A DNA stretch of 64,000 bases from Paulinella micropora (taxonomy: Eukaryota; Cercozoa; Imbricatea; Euglyphida), in assembly GCA_009731375.1 (NCBI GenBank), contig BJOX01000096.1, positions 690,590-754,589 of the forward strand, given 5' to 3'. The notes below the pieces were generated by a model, which was not told the origin of the DNA, did no database searches, and saw nothing but the letters and a program-made list of their open reading frames with translations. Below, in pieces: positions 1-11,340 of this stretch (position 1 is the first letter of the stretch; each line of letters opens with the position of its first letter). Position numbers and translations under genes: made by a program.

Positions 1-66
1 GCACCATCATTAACTGACACGTGATCGTCATAAAAAAAACCCGCTTTCGCGTAAGAGAGGGTCGAT

Positions 67-1067
67 TTAGTTGATTACGTCGCCGGTCTGTAAGACGCGT
101 GTGATTGTTAGCTTGCTTTCCAAGCTTATGTCACGCAGGTATTTGTACATGCACGAACTTTTGTCTGACCACAGCCCTTGCCTTCTTATTGCAAAGATTC
201 TCATTCCCAAACGAGCAGCTTCAGTCGCGGACCCGATTCTAATTGAATGGGATGCGTATATCGCTGGATTCAATCCAATTGCAGCAACTTTCTTTTTCAA
301 GAGACTTGATGGGGTGCCAGCACTCAGATGTCCCAATGCGTTGCGACAGCTTGAAGAAAAGAGGAGAGCTGTCGGTGAATGAATCCTTGAATGTGTCCTT
401 TATGTATTTGAGGTATGCTCTGACCCACATGACAGCGCAGAATGATTGGTTCCCTTGGCCGATAAAGACAAGCTTCTCACCTGAGTACCATGTACTCGCA
501 CGGGCTGTTCCCGATTATGGTATGGTGGAACATGATGTCCGATACCTTCAATGCTACAATGTTACTGACGCGTGCCATTGAGATCCACTGCAGTAATATT
601 AACGTAGCGTCTCTGCAGTCCCTCCATGTCACCAATGGTAATTGTAGTATCTTGAGCAGGTCGTCCCTCAATAAGGGGTATTTCCCCTCTCTCCCCGGTA
701 CAGCTTCTGCTACCGCTCTCTGTTTGGCCAATTGCACTAGCAGACTCTCGGTCGGGTCGTTACTAGTGTGCAGTGCGTATTGGGATTTAATTGCAGCCAG
801 GTGGCCAGTGATTGTTGACTGTGCATACCCACTCTCCGACATATATTTCAAATAGTGCGCAATCGTTTTGTCGGAGGCAGGAAAGAAGATACGCCCGTGC
901 TGCACGCACCACTTGAGGAATTGCCTGAGGGAAGCTTTGTATGTTTCCATTGTGGTGTCTCTCCGGCCCGCTTGGCTTGCCCAGATCGCTATCTCGTCGT
1001 CATCTAGTATTGCTGTCCCTGCAGGGCGTAAAATTATTTTAATGAGTAAAATCAAACAGCACTGCAA
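67..1067 (-). pseudogene. Tyrosine recombinase of a DIRS-like retroelement, broken
   Basis: Three minus-strand pieces in different frames (1067-477, about 430-239, 336-67) read together as a tyrosine recombinase. The N-terminal piece has a SAM-like DNA-binding region (METYKASLRQFLKWCVQHGR) followed by the first catalytic Arg in ARVSNIVALKVSDI. The last piece carries the second box HSIRIGSATEAA and a downstream Trp and Tyr (GLWSDKSSCMYKYLRD), where the nucleophile is expected. Such enzymes integrate circular DIRS or Crypton intermediates. At least two frameshifts separate the boxes, so the gene is not functional as read. The upstream RNase H-type sequence favours DIRS over Crypton. Confidence 0.75.
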
Positions 1068-1362
1068 GCATGTGCCATGATGGTCTGTGTACGTGATATG
1101 GGTGTTTGTGCCACGTTGGAGCTAGAGTGTATGATGCGGGTGGCAGACTAAATGAATCTCTTGCATGTTCTAGAATCTGTGGCCACCAAGGTCTGGCTGG
1201 CCAATGCGGAAGGACAAATGCAACCCTTTTGCGGGATTTCATGGCAAGAAGGACTGACTGCCCTATTTGTCCAAAGTTTGGTGCCCAAACATCGCGGCCA
1301 TCTAGGCGCCAACGTACGGTAAGCTTTCCCATGACATCTGGATGGACAGTCAGGTTTGTCAA
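1039..1362 (-). pseudogene. C-terminal RT/RNase H region of a DIRS-like retroelement
   Basis: The minus-strand translation contains VAFVLPHWPARPWWPQIL followed by a Pro-rich stretch. This resembles the conserved segment downstream of RNase H in DIRS/YR retroelements, just before the recombinase domain. It ends a few bases inside the start of the recombinase reading frame, the order seen in DIRS pol. The rest of the RT is not recognisable. From 1363 to 1739 only a short Cys-rich minus-strand stretch (CAVCPNCAH, about 1640-1660) can be seen, not enough to name a gene. Assignment is by motif memory. Confidence 0.55.
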
Positions 1363-1764
1363 GCCTGCGGTCAGCGCCTTGGAGTTTCTGTCTGCCCTCG
1401 TGTTGTTAGCTCTCTCGACCCAGCCCCAAAGTTTGTTTCGTATGGTGCCTGCTAGCGCTCATCGTCCTCGCCCTGGCCCTTGCCGCCTGCGTCCTGCTCC
1501 TTGCCTCTGCCCTGTCAGTCCTTACGCTTCTCGCCGTTGTTGTCGATGCAATCTTCGTCTTCCATCTCGGGCGCTGGCGCTGGCAGTTCCACTTTTGCAA
1601 TTTGCTGCTGCTTATGTGCGCAGTTGGGGCAAACAGCACACAGTACCACGTCGAAGGGGCTGAGTGCAGAGATCCGCCTGACAGAGGACGTCCTCTTCCC
1701 AATCTATGTCGTCACCTGTTCCACGTCATGATGCAACGTTGACATATATATCAAAATGTATGAT

Positions 1765-2218
1765 TATGTCATGGATTCCTCAAAGCTACTTCCTCTATCT
1801 ATCATCTGCCTCGCATACTCCTCCTGTCTCTCACTTAGTGGTTGTTTTTTCGCAACCAACCATCTATCCAACAACCTCTCTTCTGTCTTTCTTCTCTCTT
1901 CTTCACTCTTTCTCTTTCTCTTCGTTTGCTCCATCTTCTTCTTTCTCTCATTATTCTCTTCTATCTCTGCTAATATTTCGTCTATAGCATCCTCTCTCTC
2001 TCTTCAAGTTATTCTTTCTTTTTAGTCAACTCTTTTATCTGAGCTATCAACACATCAACTCTCCCACCGACCCTTACTTTATCTCTCCTTATTATCGTTT
2101 CTTTTTTCTCCATGTAGTATTCAACCCAATCATTACTTTCAGGTCTAATACTTTCTATATCGTGGTTATTATCAATATCAATTTCATCATTATAGTTATT
2201 ATTGTTATCAGACATATA
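1765..2218 (-). pseudogene. Charged coiled-coil protein of the array, unit 1
   Basis: Minus-strand frame starting MSDNNNNYNDEIDIDNN and reading through VEYYMEKKETIIRR to KELTKKKE, then a TAA, then continuing in frame as LEEREDAIDEILAEIEENNE and a Lys/Glu-rich stretch ending near QEEYARQMID. The composition predicts a coiled coil. The TAA after KKKE is present in every unit examined, so the gene is either naturally short (about 68 residues) or was dead before amplification. No function is recognised. It faces the integrase of the next half-unit, like convergent gene pairs in small DNA viruses. Confidence 0.5.
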
Positions 2219-2625
2219 TAATTTATATATTGTTGGCAATAGAAAGGAAATAGAAACAGCTAAAAAATCTTCAATCAATTGATGACTGGTAAAAAAATCT
2301 TCCACCAAAACCTCATGGTTCCAAAAACACGATTTTTGGTACCTTGGAACTTCACTAATTATACCTGTCACTTGCCTTTTTTGTTCTGTCAGGGCTGGCC
2401 GGTGTGTGTCTCTGTGGCGGGGGATGTGTGTCTTGAAAAAGTGTGCTGAAGTGCGACCCTATATGACTAAAGTAAGATAATATGTAATGAGTAAGAATAC
2501 AATCAGAAATATTACAAAAGGAAGAATATATTTTTGCAGAATTTTCAAGGGAAAATATTGATTTTTTCAAAACATCATGGGAATGATGTAGAATCTGTTT
2601 CCGGATTGGAGATCACGATAAAATC

Positions 2626-2647
2626 AAATAAAAACATGTTTTTATTT
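2626..2647. repeat. 22-bp perfect palindrome in a unique insert of unit 1
   Basis: AAATAAAAACA and its complement form a perfect 22-bp palindrome. It lies in a unique stretch (about 2590-2850) replacing the integrase 5' part in unit 1. A second hairpin (CACAATGA, AAC loop, TCATTGTG; 2712-2730) follows. No coding region is visible here. Confidence 0.7.
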
Positions 2648-2849
2648 ATCGGAACCTCTTTAGACTTGATTTTTTTTTACGCCGGTCAGAACCGGTATTT
2701 TGTACGGAAGGCACAATGAAACTCATTGTGTCTGAACAGGGAGATAAAATTCAAACCCCACATGGAGATCGTTATGACAGGTGACTGTTTATCTCTATCT
2801 TGTATCATGCCACTTAGCGATAGTCGCCAAATTAGGGTATGGTGCATGA

Positions 2850-3053
2850 AGAATTAGAGCGAACTGTTTTCAGTAAAGGAGAATCGGATGTCCAATATTC
2901 TAAAAAGGTATATACAGTTAAGGCAATAAAGGTTTCAAGTTGGTCATTTCAGACCACGAGTTAGTCAGCACTCAACAATTAGGATCTTGCTCAGGCTTAG
3001 CAGGTACAACAGGCTCCTACAAGCACAAACAAGAATGTGAGAACAACAACAAT
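2850..3053 (+). pseudogene. Integrase 3' fragment, unit 1
   Basis: Matches the C-terminal part of the array integrase (EELERTVFSKG-like start, VSTQQLGSCSGLAGT-like tail) with frameshifts. Only the segment after the catalytic core is present. It joins on the left to the unique insert of unit 1 and on the right to the marker of unit 2. Confidence 0.6.
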
Positions 3054-3159
3054 ATGTATGTGTAGGGGTAGTTTAAAGTCGTGCCCAGGGCTTTATATAA
3101 AAGTCAGCTATCTACACGTCAACCTTATTTACGTATTTATTATACTTACTCATCACTTC

Positions 3160-3583
3160 GTCAAAGCAACTTCCTCTATCTAACATTTTCTTCGCATACC
3201 TTCCTGTCTCTCACTTAGTGGTTGTTTTTTTGCAACCAATTATTTATCCAACAACCTTTCTTCTGTCTTTCTTCTCTTTTCTTCTCTCGTTCTCTTTCTC
3301 TTCGTTTGCTCCATCCTCTTCTTTCTCTCATTATTCTTTTTTATCTCTGCTAATTTTTCGTCTATAGCATCCTCTCTCTCTCTTCAAGTTATTCTTTCTT
3401 TTTGGTCAACTCTTTTATCTGAGCTATCAACACATCAACTCTCCCACCGACCCTCACTTTATTTCTCCTTATTATCGTTTCTTTTTTGTCCATATAGTAT
3501 TCAACCCAATCATTACTTTCAGGTCTAATACTTTCTACATCGTGGAAAAAAGTATATACAGTTATAGGCAGTAAAGGTTTCAA
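3160..3583 (-). pseudogene. Charged coiled-coil protein, unit 2, fused to integrase tail
   Basis: Same minus-strand gene as in unit 1. At 3543 (after the sequence for HDVESIRPESNDWVEYYM) the unit is deleted directly into the 3' tail of the integrase (3545-3724, plus strand), removing the start of this gene and the integrase core. The same kind of fusion is seen near 8776 in unit 5. Confidence 0.55.
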
Positions 3584-3956
3584 GTTGGTCCTTTCAGACT
3601 ACGAGTTTGTCATCACTGAACAATTAGGATCTTCCTCAGGCTTAGCAGGTACAACAGGCTCCTACAAACACAAACAAGAATGTGAGAACAACAACAAAAA
3701 AGAAAAGAAATCATTACCTGAGTAGCTGGAGCTGGTTCGACAGCTTTCTTTTTTTGAAGCTATAGATGTAAAACCGGAGAACATACGAAGCAGTGCAAGA
3801 ATGAAAAAGAAAATTAATAAGTTAGACCTTTAATGAAAATAAAACTAACTTGCGGTGGCGATATTACATCATGTAAAAAAAACTTTGCCACCATACTTTT
3901 TACAAGGCGCAAAATTTAGTTTTTTGGTTGTTTTTCACCTACACATACACACAAGA

Positions 3957-4107
3957 GCATTTAGGAAATTTATTATTGAGACCTGCTCTGTATATTTCTT
4001 GGTTGTTTTTCTTTTTACCTTCATAAACTTCCATAGGTGTGGCTTTAATGGTATTATGGTATGTGTTATTATAATTATCAACAATTTCATAAATGTAAGG
4101 CACCCAA
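3957..4107 (-). pseudogene. Inverted integrase fragment in unit 2
   Basis: On the minus strand this reads PYIYEIVDNYNNTYHNTIKA and onward to YEGKKKNNQEIYRAG, the post-catalytic part of the array integrase, opposite to the orientation of every other copy. It abuts the sequence that normally precedes the integrase. This is a local inversion or a rearranged junction within the array. Confidence 0.7.
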
Positions 4108-4221
4108 AAAATAGAGTTGTTATAAGTTGGAGAGAAGATGGAAAAAAGAAGGAGAAAACAACATGTATAACCAAGAATAGAACGAAAGAAGAAACAAAGA
4201 AACAAGCATCAAAAATAAAAC

Positions 4222-4408
4222 AACAGGCGAAGTATTGAGGATGAAACCTAAAAGAATTACATCAGATAACGGTAGTGAATTTAAAGGACAAGTTGCTGAA
4301 TACTTTAAAGAGAACGGAATTCAACATAGAACAAATGAAGTAAGCTAGCACCGCACTATGGATATAGTAGACAGATTGATTAGAACAATAAGAAATGATT
4401 TGAATTGA
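4222..4408 (+). pseudogene. Integrase core fragment, unit 2
   Basis: Encodes MKPKRITSDNGSEFKGQVAE and onward to VDRLIRTIRNDLN, containing the second catalytic Asp (SDNGSEFKG) and the family-type third motif, then the TGA shared by the array. A TAG interrupts it near NEVS. The copy stops where a unique insert begins (about 4430). Confidence 0.65.
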
Positions 4409-4429
4409 ATGTGGAAGTGAATGATGATT

Positions 4430-4790
4430 TTACACACGGAAACGAGTTGTGGGTCCAGCCTTGTCTGGTCTTGTTGGGGCAGCATGTGTAGACTTGGCAA
4501 GAGGAGATCCTTCTCCATCAGACTCAGAGTTGGAATTCAAGAGTGATTTCTTGGACGCATCACTGCCCCCAAAGTCTGAGTCTTCCTGGTCGCAGTCATC
4601 CCCACCTTCATCTCTCGTAATGGCAGCTTGAAGAGATGATCCAAGTTCATCTGCCACTCTAGGTAACTCTGCCTTCATATCAATATTCTTGCGCAGGAAC
4701 ATACAGACCACATTGCGAAGAATCAAGGACTGAGGTTCGAACGTGACCTCAATCAGAGCTCCCTTGGCCCCCGTATAATAAATCTTTATG
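4430..4790 (-). other. Unique insert with a coding-like, acidic C-terminal fragment
   Basis: About 360 bp not found in the other units. The minus strand is open and reads roughly YYTGAKGALIEVTFEPQS and then a Ser/Asp/Glu-rich tail (DEGGDDCDQEDSDFGGSDAS) to TTRFRV at about 4430. Composition differs from the AT-rich unit, so it may be a captured piece of a host gene or another element. I do not recognise the protein. Confidence 0.4.
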
Positions 4791-4807
4791 CAGGAGGGAC
4801 AATTATG

Positions 4808-4870
4808 TATGTATGTGTAGGGGTAGTTTAAAGTCGTGTTCAGGACTTTATATAAAAGTCAGCTCTACAC
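4808..4870 (+). promoter_or_regulatory. Unit marker with TATA-like box (repeated in the array)
   Basis: TATGTATGTGTAGGGG is followed within 45 bp by GACTTTATATAAAAGTC, a strong TATA-like sequence. The pair recurs at about 3054, 6602, 8279, 9028 (weaker, GAATAAAAG) and 10379. It would face the coiled-coil gene from its 3' side, so it may drive a non-coding transcript, or it may be the relic promoter of the viral segment. Confidence 0.5.
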
Positions 4871-5769
4871 CTCAACCTTGATCATATATTTATTATACTC
4901 ACTCATCACTTCCTCAAAGCTACTTCCTCTATCTATTTATCATCTGCTTCGCATACTCCTCCTGTCTCTCACTTAGTGGTTGTTTTGTCGCAACCAACCA
5001 TCTATCCAACAACCTCTCTTCTGTTTTTCTTCTCTTTTCTTCTCGCTTCTCTTTCTCTTCGTTTGCTCCATCCTCTTCTTTCTCTCATTATCCTCTTTTA
5101 TCTCTGCTAATCTTTCGTCTATAGCATCCTCTCTCTCTTCAAGTTATTCTTTCTTTTTGATCAACTCTTTTATCTGAGCTATCAACATCAACTCTCCCAC
5201 AGACCCTCACTTTATCTCTTCTTATTATCGTTTCTTTTTTAGTATTCAACCCAATCATTACTTTCATGTCTAATACTTTCTATATCGTGGTTATTATCAA
5301 TATCAATTTCATCAGTAGTTATTATCGTTATCAGACGTATATAATTTATATATTGTTGGTTTGGGGTATAATTAGTGAAGTTCCAAGGTACCAAAAATCG
5401 TGTTTTTGGAACCATGAGATTTTGGTGGAAGATTTTTTTACCAGTCATCAATTGATTGAAGATTTTTTAGCTGTTTCTATTTCCTTTCTATTGCCTTTTT
5501 TCCTGTCCGTTGCTTTTTTGTTCCATCAGAGCCGGCCGGTGTGTGTCTCTGTGGCGGAGGATGTGTGTCTTGAAAAAGTGTGCCGAAGTGCGACCCTATA
5601 TTAGTAAGTAAGATAATATGTAATGAGTAAGAATACAATCAGAAATATTATAAAAGGAAGAATACATACCTAAAAAAATAGAGTTGTTATAAGTTGGAGA
5701 GAAGATGGACAAAAGAAGGAGGAAACAATAGGTATAACCAAGAATAGAAGGAAAAAAGAAGCTGAGAAA

Positions 5770-6382
5770 CAATCATCAAAAATAAAACAACAGGCGAAGT
5801 ATTGGAAGGATTCAAAAAAATGCTGAAACCTGAAAGAATTACATCAGATAACGGTAGTGAATGTAAAGGAGAAGTTGCTGAGCACTTTAAAGAGAACGGA
5901 ATTCAACATACAACAAATGAAGTAGGCGACCACAGCACTACGGATATAGTAGACAGATTTATTAGAATAGTAAGAAATGATTTGAATTGAATGTGGGAAG
6001 TGAATGATGATTCTATTTGGGTGCCTTACATTTATGAAATTGTTGATCATTATAATAACACATACCATAATACAATTAAAGCCACACCTATGGAAATTTA
6101 TGAAGGTAAAAGGAAAAACAACCAAGAAACATACAGAGCCAGTCTCAATAATAAATTTCCTAAAGACTCAACCGTGAGAAAAGAATTAGAACGAACTGTT
6201 TTCAGTAAACGAGATGTCCAATGCTCTAAAAAGATATATATAGTTAAAGGCAGTAAAGGTTTCAAGTTGGTCCTTGCAGACTACGAGTTTGTCATCACTG
6301 AACAATTAGGATCTTGCTCCTACAAACACACACAAGAATGTGAGAACAACAACAAAAAAGAAAAGAAATTATTACCTGAGTA
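5770..6382 (+). pseudogene. DDE integrase (rve-type) fragment, unit 3
   Basis: Best-preserved array copy. The first part has ERITSDNGSECKGEVAEHF (second catalytic Asp) and GDHSTTDIVDRFIRIVR, the Asp-containing third motif seen in integrases of small eukaryotic DNA viruses. After an in-frame TGA at about 5988 it continues MWEVNDDSIWVPYIYEIVDH, ATPMEIYEGKRKNNQ and a 130-residue C-terminal region ending KKEKKLLPE. The N-terminal zinc finger and first catalytic Asp are absent. The enzyme class inserts linear viral DNA into the host genome. Homologous to the copy at 47209-48073. Confidence 0.8.
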
Positions 6383-6689
6383 GCTGGAGCTGGCTCATCA
6401 GCTTTCTTTTTTGGAAGCAATTAGATGTAAAACCGGAGAACATACGAAGCAGTGCAAGAATTAAAAAAATTTAATAAAGTAGACTTTTAATGAAAATAAA
6501 ACTAACTAGCGGTGGCGATATTACATCATGTAAAAAATAACTTTGCAATTCATGCTTTTTTGGATGCATCACATACACATACACACAAAGGAGGGACAAC
6601 TATGTATGTATGTGTAGGGGAAGTTTAAAGTCGTGCCCAGGACTTTATATAAAAGTCATCTACTACACCTCAACCCTATTTATATATTT

Positions 6690-7143
6690 ATTATACTCAC
6701 TCATCACTTCCTCAAAGATACTTCCTCTATATCATTTTCCTCGCATACTCCTCCTGTCTCTCACTTAGTGGTTGTTTTTTCGCAACTAACCATCTATCCA
6801 ACAACCTCTCTTCTGTTTTTCTTCTCTTTTCTTCTCTCTTTCTCTTTTTCTTCGTTTGCTCCATCCTCTTCTTTCTTTCATTATTCTCTTTTATCTCTGC
6901 TAATCTTTCGTCTATAGCATCCTCTCTCTCTTCAAGTTATTTTTTCTTTTTGGTCAACTCTTTTATCTGAGCTATCAACACATCAACTCTCCCACAGACC
7001 CTCACTTTATCTCTCCTTGTTATCGTTTCTTTTTTCTCCATGTAGTATTCAACCCAATCATTACTTTCAGGTCTAATACTTTCTATATCGTGGTTATTAT
7101 CAATATCAATTTCATCATTATAGTTATTATCGTTATCAGACAT
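6690..7143 (-). pseudogene. Charged coiled-coil protein, unit 4
   Basis: Begins MSDNDNNYNDEIDIDNNHD, continues through IRPESNDWVEYYMEKKETIT to KELTKKKK, then TAA, then the Lys/Glu-rich part in frame. Same layout and stop as in unit 1. Two further copies lie at about 4900-5330 (unit 3) and 8345-8755 (unit 5). Confidence 0.5.
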
Positions 7144-7149
7144 ATATAA

Positions 7150-7330
7150 TTTATATATTGTTGGTTTGGGGTATAATTAGCGAGGTTCCAAGGTACCAAA
7201 AATCGTGTTTTTGGAACCATGAGGTTTTGGTGGAAGATTTTTTTACCAGTAATCAATTGATTGAAGATTTTTTAGCTGTTTCTATTTCCTTTCTTTTCCT
7301 TTTGTCCTGTTCCTTGCCTTTGTGTTCCAT
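7150..7330. repeat. Hairpin cassette of the array unit
   Basis: Holds GGTACCAAAAA / TTTTTGGAACC (one mismatch, 5-nt loop) and the palindrome CAATCAATTGATTG, with few differences between units (5350-5490, 7160-7300, 9260-9400). In unit 1 the same cassette (2233-2365) lies in the opposite orientation relative to its flanks. Confidence 0.7.
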
Positions 7331-7599
7331 CAGGGCCGGCCGGTTATTTGTCTCTGTGGCGGAGGATGTGTGTCTTGAAAAAGTGTGCTGAAGTGCGACC
7401 CTATATGACTAAAGTAAGATAATATATAATGAGTAAGAATACAATCAGAACTATTACAAAAGGAGGAACACATACTCAAAAAAATAGAGTTGTTATAAGT
7501 TGGGAGAGATGATGGAAAAAAGAAAGAGAAAACAATAGGTATAAACAAGAATAGAACGAAAGAAGAAGGTGAGAAACAAGTATCAAAAATAAAACAACA

Positions 7600-8208
7600 G
7601 GCGAAGTATTGAAAGGATTAAAAAAATGCTGAAACCTAAAAGAATTACATCAGATAACGGTAGTGAATTTAAAGGAGAAATTGCTGAATACTTTAAAGAG
7701 AACGGAATTCAACGTACAACAAATGAAGTAGGCTACCACCGCACCATGGATACAGTAGACAGATTTATTAGAATAGTAAGAAATGATTTGAATTGAATCT
7801 GGGAAGTGAATGATGATTTTATTTGGGTGCCTTACATTTATGAAATTGTTGATAATTAAACATACCATAATACAATTAAAGCCACACCTATGGAAGTTTA
7901 TGAAGGTAAAAAGAAAAACAACCAAGAAATATACAGAGCCAGTCTCAATAATAAATTTCCTAAAGACTCAACCGTGAGAAAAGAATTAGAACGAACTGTT
8001 TTCAGTAAAGGAGATGTCTAATACTCTAAAAAGGTATATACAGTTAAAGGCAGTAAAGGTTTCAAGTTAGTCCTTTCAGACCACGAGGTAGTCAGCACTT
8101 AACAATTAGGATCTTGCTCAGGCTTAGCAGGTACAACAGGCTCCTACCAACACAAACAAGAATGTGAGAACAACAACAAAAAAGAAAAGAAATTATTACC
8201 TGAGTAGC
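7600..8208 (+). pseudogene. DDE integrase fragment, unit 4
   Basis: Same architecture as the unit 3 copy: RITSDNGSEFKGEIAEYF, then VDRFIRIVRNDLN, the shared TGA, IWEVNDDFIWVPYIYEIVDN and the C-terminal tail, with extra stops (for example after VDN and in the tail). Decayed copy. Confidence 0.75.
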
Positions 8209-8784
8209 TGGAGCTGGCTCGTCAGCTTTCTTTTTTGGAAGCATCACCTACATATACACACAAAGTAGTGAGAACTATGTATGTATGTGTAGGGGTAGTT
8301 TAAAGTAGTGCCCATGACTTTATATAAAAGTCATCTATCTACACATCAACCTTATTTATACATTTATTATATTCACTCATCACTTCCTCAAAGCTACTTC
8401 CTCTATCTATCATCTGCCTCGCATACTCCTCCTGTCTCTCACTTAGTGGTTGTTTTTTCGCAACCAACCATCTATCCAACAACCTCTCTTCTGTCTTTCT
8501 TCTCTCTTCTTCACTCTTTCTCTTTCTCTTCGTTTGCTCCATCTTCTTCTTTCTCTCATTATTCTCTTCTATCTCTGCTAATATTTCGTCTATAGCATCC
8601 TCTCTCTCTCTCTCTTCAAGTTATTCTTTCTTTTTAGTCAACTCTTTTATCTGAGCTATCAACACATCAACTCTCCCACTGACATTTACTTTATCTCTCC
8701 TTATTATCGTTTCTTTTTGTCCATACAACATAGAACCAAATCATTACTTTCAGGTCTAATACTTTCTATATCGTGGAAAACAGT

Positions 8785-8956
8785 ATATACAGTTAAAGGC
8801 AGTACAGGTTTCAAGTTGGTCCTTTCAGACTACGAGTTTGTCATCACTGAACAATTAGGATCTTCCTCAGGCTTAGCAGGTACAACAGGCTCCTACAAAC
8901 ACAAAAAAGAATGTGAGAACAACAACAAAAAAGAAAAGAAATTATTACCTGAGTAG
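8785..8956 (+). pseudogene. Integrase C-terminal tail, unit 5
   Basis: Encodes TVYTVKGSTGFKLVLSDYEF and onward to KKEKKLLPE. It is fused on the left to the coiled-coil segment by the internal deletion that makes unit 5 only about 750 bp long. Confidence 0.65.
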
Positions 8957-9699
8957 CTGGAGCTGGCTCGTCAGCTTTCTTTTTTGGAAGCATCACCTAC
9001 ATATACACACAAAGGAGGGACAACTATGTATGTATGTGTAGTGGTTGTTTAAAGTAGTGCCCAGGACTTTGAATAAAAGTTCGCTATCTACACCTGACCC
9101 TCACTTTATCTCTCCTTATTATCGCTTCTTTTTTCTCCATATAGTATTCAATCCAATCATTACTTTCAGGTCTAATACTTTCTATATCGTGGTTATTATC
9201 CATATCAATTTCATCATTATAGTTATTATCGTTATCAGACATATATAATTTATATATTGTTGGTTTGGGGTATAATTAGCGAGGTTCCAAGGTACCAAAA
9301 ATCGTGTTTTTGGAGCCACGAGGTTTCGGTGGAAGATTTTTTTTACCAGTCATCAATTGATTAAAGATTTTTTAGCTGTTTCTATTTCCTTTCTTTTTCC
9401 TTTTTCCTGTCCGTTACCTTTTTGTCCCATCGGGGCCGGCCGGTGTGTGTCTCTGTGGCGGGGGATGTGTGTCTTGAAAAAGTATGCAGAAGTGCGACCC
9501 TATATGACTAAAGTAAGATAATATATAATGAGTAAGAATACAATCAGAAATATTACAAAAGGAAGAATACATACTAAAAAAAAATAGAGTTGTTATAAGT
9601 TGGAGAGAAGATGGACAAAAGAAGGAGGAAACAATAGGTATAACCAAGAATAGAACGAAAAAAGAAGCTGAGAAACAATCATCAAAAATAAAACAACAG

Positions 9700-10308
9700 G
9701 CGAAGTATTGGAAGGATTAAAAAAATGCTGAAATCTAAAGAATTACATCAGATAACGGTAGTGAATGTAAAGGAGAAGTTGCTGAGCACTTTAAAGAGAA
9801 CGGAATTCAACATACAACAAATGAAGTAGGCGACCACCGCACTACGGATATAGTAGACAGATTTATTAGAACAATAAGAAATGAAAATTGAATGTGGGAA
9901 GTGAATGATGATTTTATTTGGATGCCTTACATTTATGAAATTGTTGATAATTATAATTATACATACCATAATACAATGAAAGCCACACCTATGGAAGTTT
10001 ATGAAGGTAAAAAGAAAAACAGCCAAGAAATATACAGAGCAGGTCTCAATAATAAATTTCCTAAAGACTCAACTGTGAAAAAAGAATTAGAACGAACTGT
10101 TTTTAGTAAAAGAGATGTCCAATACTCTAAAAAGATATATACAGTTAAAGGACGTAAAAGTTTCAAGTTAGTCCTTTCAGACCACGAGATAGTCAGCCCT
10201 CAACAATTAGGATCTTGCTCAGTCTTAGCAGGTACAACAGGCTCCTACAAACACAAAAAAGAATGTGAGAACAACAACAAAAAAGAAAAGAAATTATTAT
10301 TGGAGTAG
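9700..10308 (+). pseudogene. DDE integrase fragment, unit 6
   Basis: Encodes the second catalytic-Asp region and VDRFIRTIRN, then a 5-bp-shortened version of the shared TGA context, followed by an open 138-residue C-terminal part starting MWEVNDDFIWMPYIYEIVDN and ending KKEKKLLLE. The unit lacks most of the coiled-coil gene on its left. Confidence 0.75.
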
Positions 10309-10590
10309 CTGGAGCTGGCTCGCCAGCTTTCTTTTTTGGAAGCATCACCTACACATACACACAAAGTAGTGAGAACTATGTATGTATATGTAGGGGGTTG
10401 TTTAAAGTAGTGCCCAGGACTTTATATAAAAGTCATCTATCTACACATCAACCTTATTTACATATTTATTATATTCACTCATCACTTCCTCAAAGCTACT
10501 TCCTCTATCTATCATCTGCCTCGCATACTCCTCCTGTCTCTCACTAGGTGGTTGTTTTTTCGCAACCGACCATCTATCCAGCAATCACAG

Positions 10591-11340
10591 CCAAACGATA
10601 CCTGGGTATGATACCCGGTATGAAGGGGTATGATACCCGGGGGGTATCATAAACCCATACCCCTAGGGGTGGGGGGGGGGGGGGNNNNNNNNNNNNNNNN
10701 NNNNNNNNNNNNNNNNNNNNNNNNNNNNNNNNNNNNNNNNNNNNNNNNNNNNNNNNNNNNNNNNGTATGGGGGTATGATACCCCTCGACCTATTACCCCT
10801 TAGGAACCTCAGTCAGGGACTTAGAGAAAAATTTTTAGATAGCATGGGGTATGGGGGGTTATGATACCCCTCAGGGACTTGGAGAAAATTTATTAGATAG
10901 CATGGGGTATGAGATGGGGTATGAAACCCCCAGATGGGGTATGAGGAACTTGGAGAAAATTTATTAGCTCGGGGTATCAGATGGGGTATGAAACCCTCAG
11001 GAACTTGAAGAAAATGTATTAGCGTGTGGTATCAGATGGGGTATTAAGATACGCAACATGGTCCCACTGCCGGATCAATTGGAATTATTAATGGAGAAAA
11101 TGTATTAGATAGCATCGGGTATGAGACTGGGTATGAAACCTCCAGATGGTGTATGAGGGACTTGGAGAAAATTTATTAGCGCGGGGTATCAGATGGGGTA
11201 CGAAACCCTCAGGAACTTGAAGAAAATTTATTAGCGTGTGGTATCAGATGGGGTATTAAGATACACAACATGGTCTCACTGCCGGATCAATTGCAATTAT
11301 TAATTTGATATCGAGATTGAATTTGTTTAAATCTCTACAA
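10591..11340. repeat. Degenerate GGGGTATGA-type repeats with assembly gap
   Basis: Loose repeats of GGGGTATGATACCC (self-complementary around GGGTAT/ATACCC) and a longer 60-70-bp motif with GACTTGGAGAAAATTTATTAG. Contains a G run and N gap 10685-10764. No coding sequence seen. Confidence 0.8.

Larger units (their letters stand above)
1740..10590. repeat. Tandem array of viral integrase / coiled-coil units (~1.7 kb)
   Basis: About seven head-to-tail units. The marker TATGTATGTGTAGGGG followed by GTTTAAAGT begins units near 3054, 4808, 6602, 8279, 9028 and 10379, and a partial first unit starts near 1740. Full units hold, left to right: a TATA-like box, the 3' part of a minus-strand charged coiled-coil gene, a hairpin cassette (GGTACCAAAAA, 5-nt loop, TTTTTGGAACC), a GGCCGGCCGG-type GC patch, and a plus-strand integrase. 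Units 5 and 6 are internally deleted, and unit 2 carries an inverted integrase piece and a unique 330-bp insert. The same stop codons sit in both genes of the units, so the array probably arose by amplifying an already dead segment. Confidence 0.85.

Noticed and set aside
1706-2025. Plus-strand Ser/Phe/Leu-rich ORFs in each array unit
   Set aside because: They are antisense to the Lys/Glu-rich coiled-coil gene; the composition is that of a shadow.
4733-4748. GGTTCGAAC as a tRNA T-loop
   Set aside because: No cloverleaf can be built around it. No tRNA or rRNA gene was recognised in the window.
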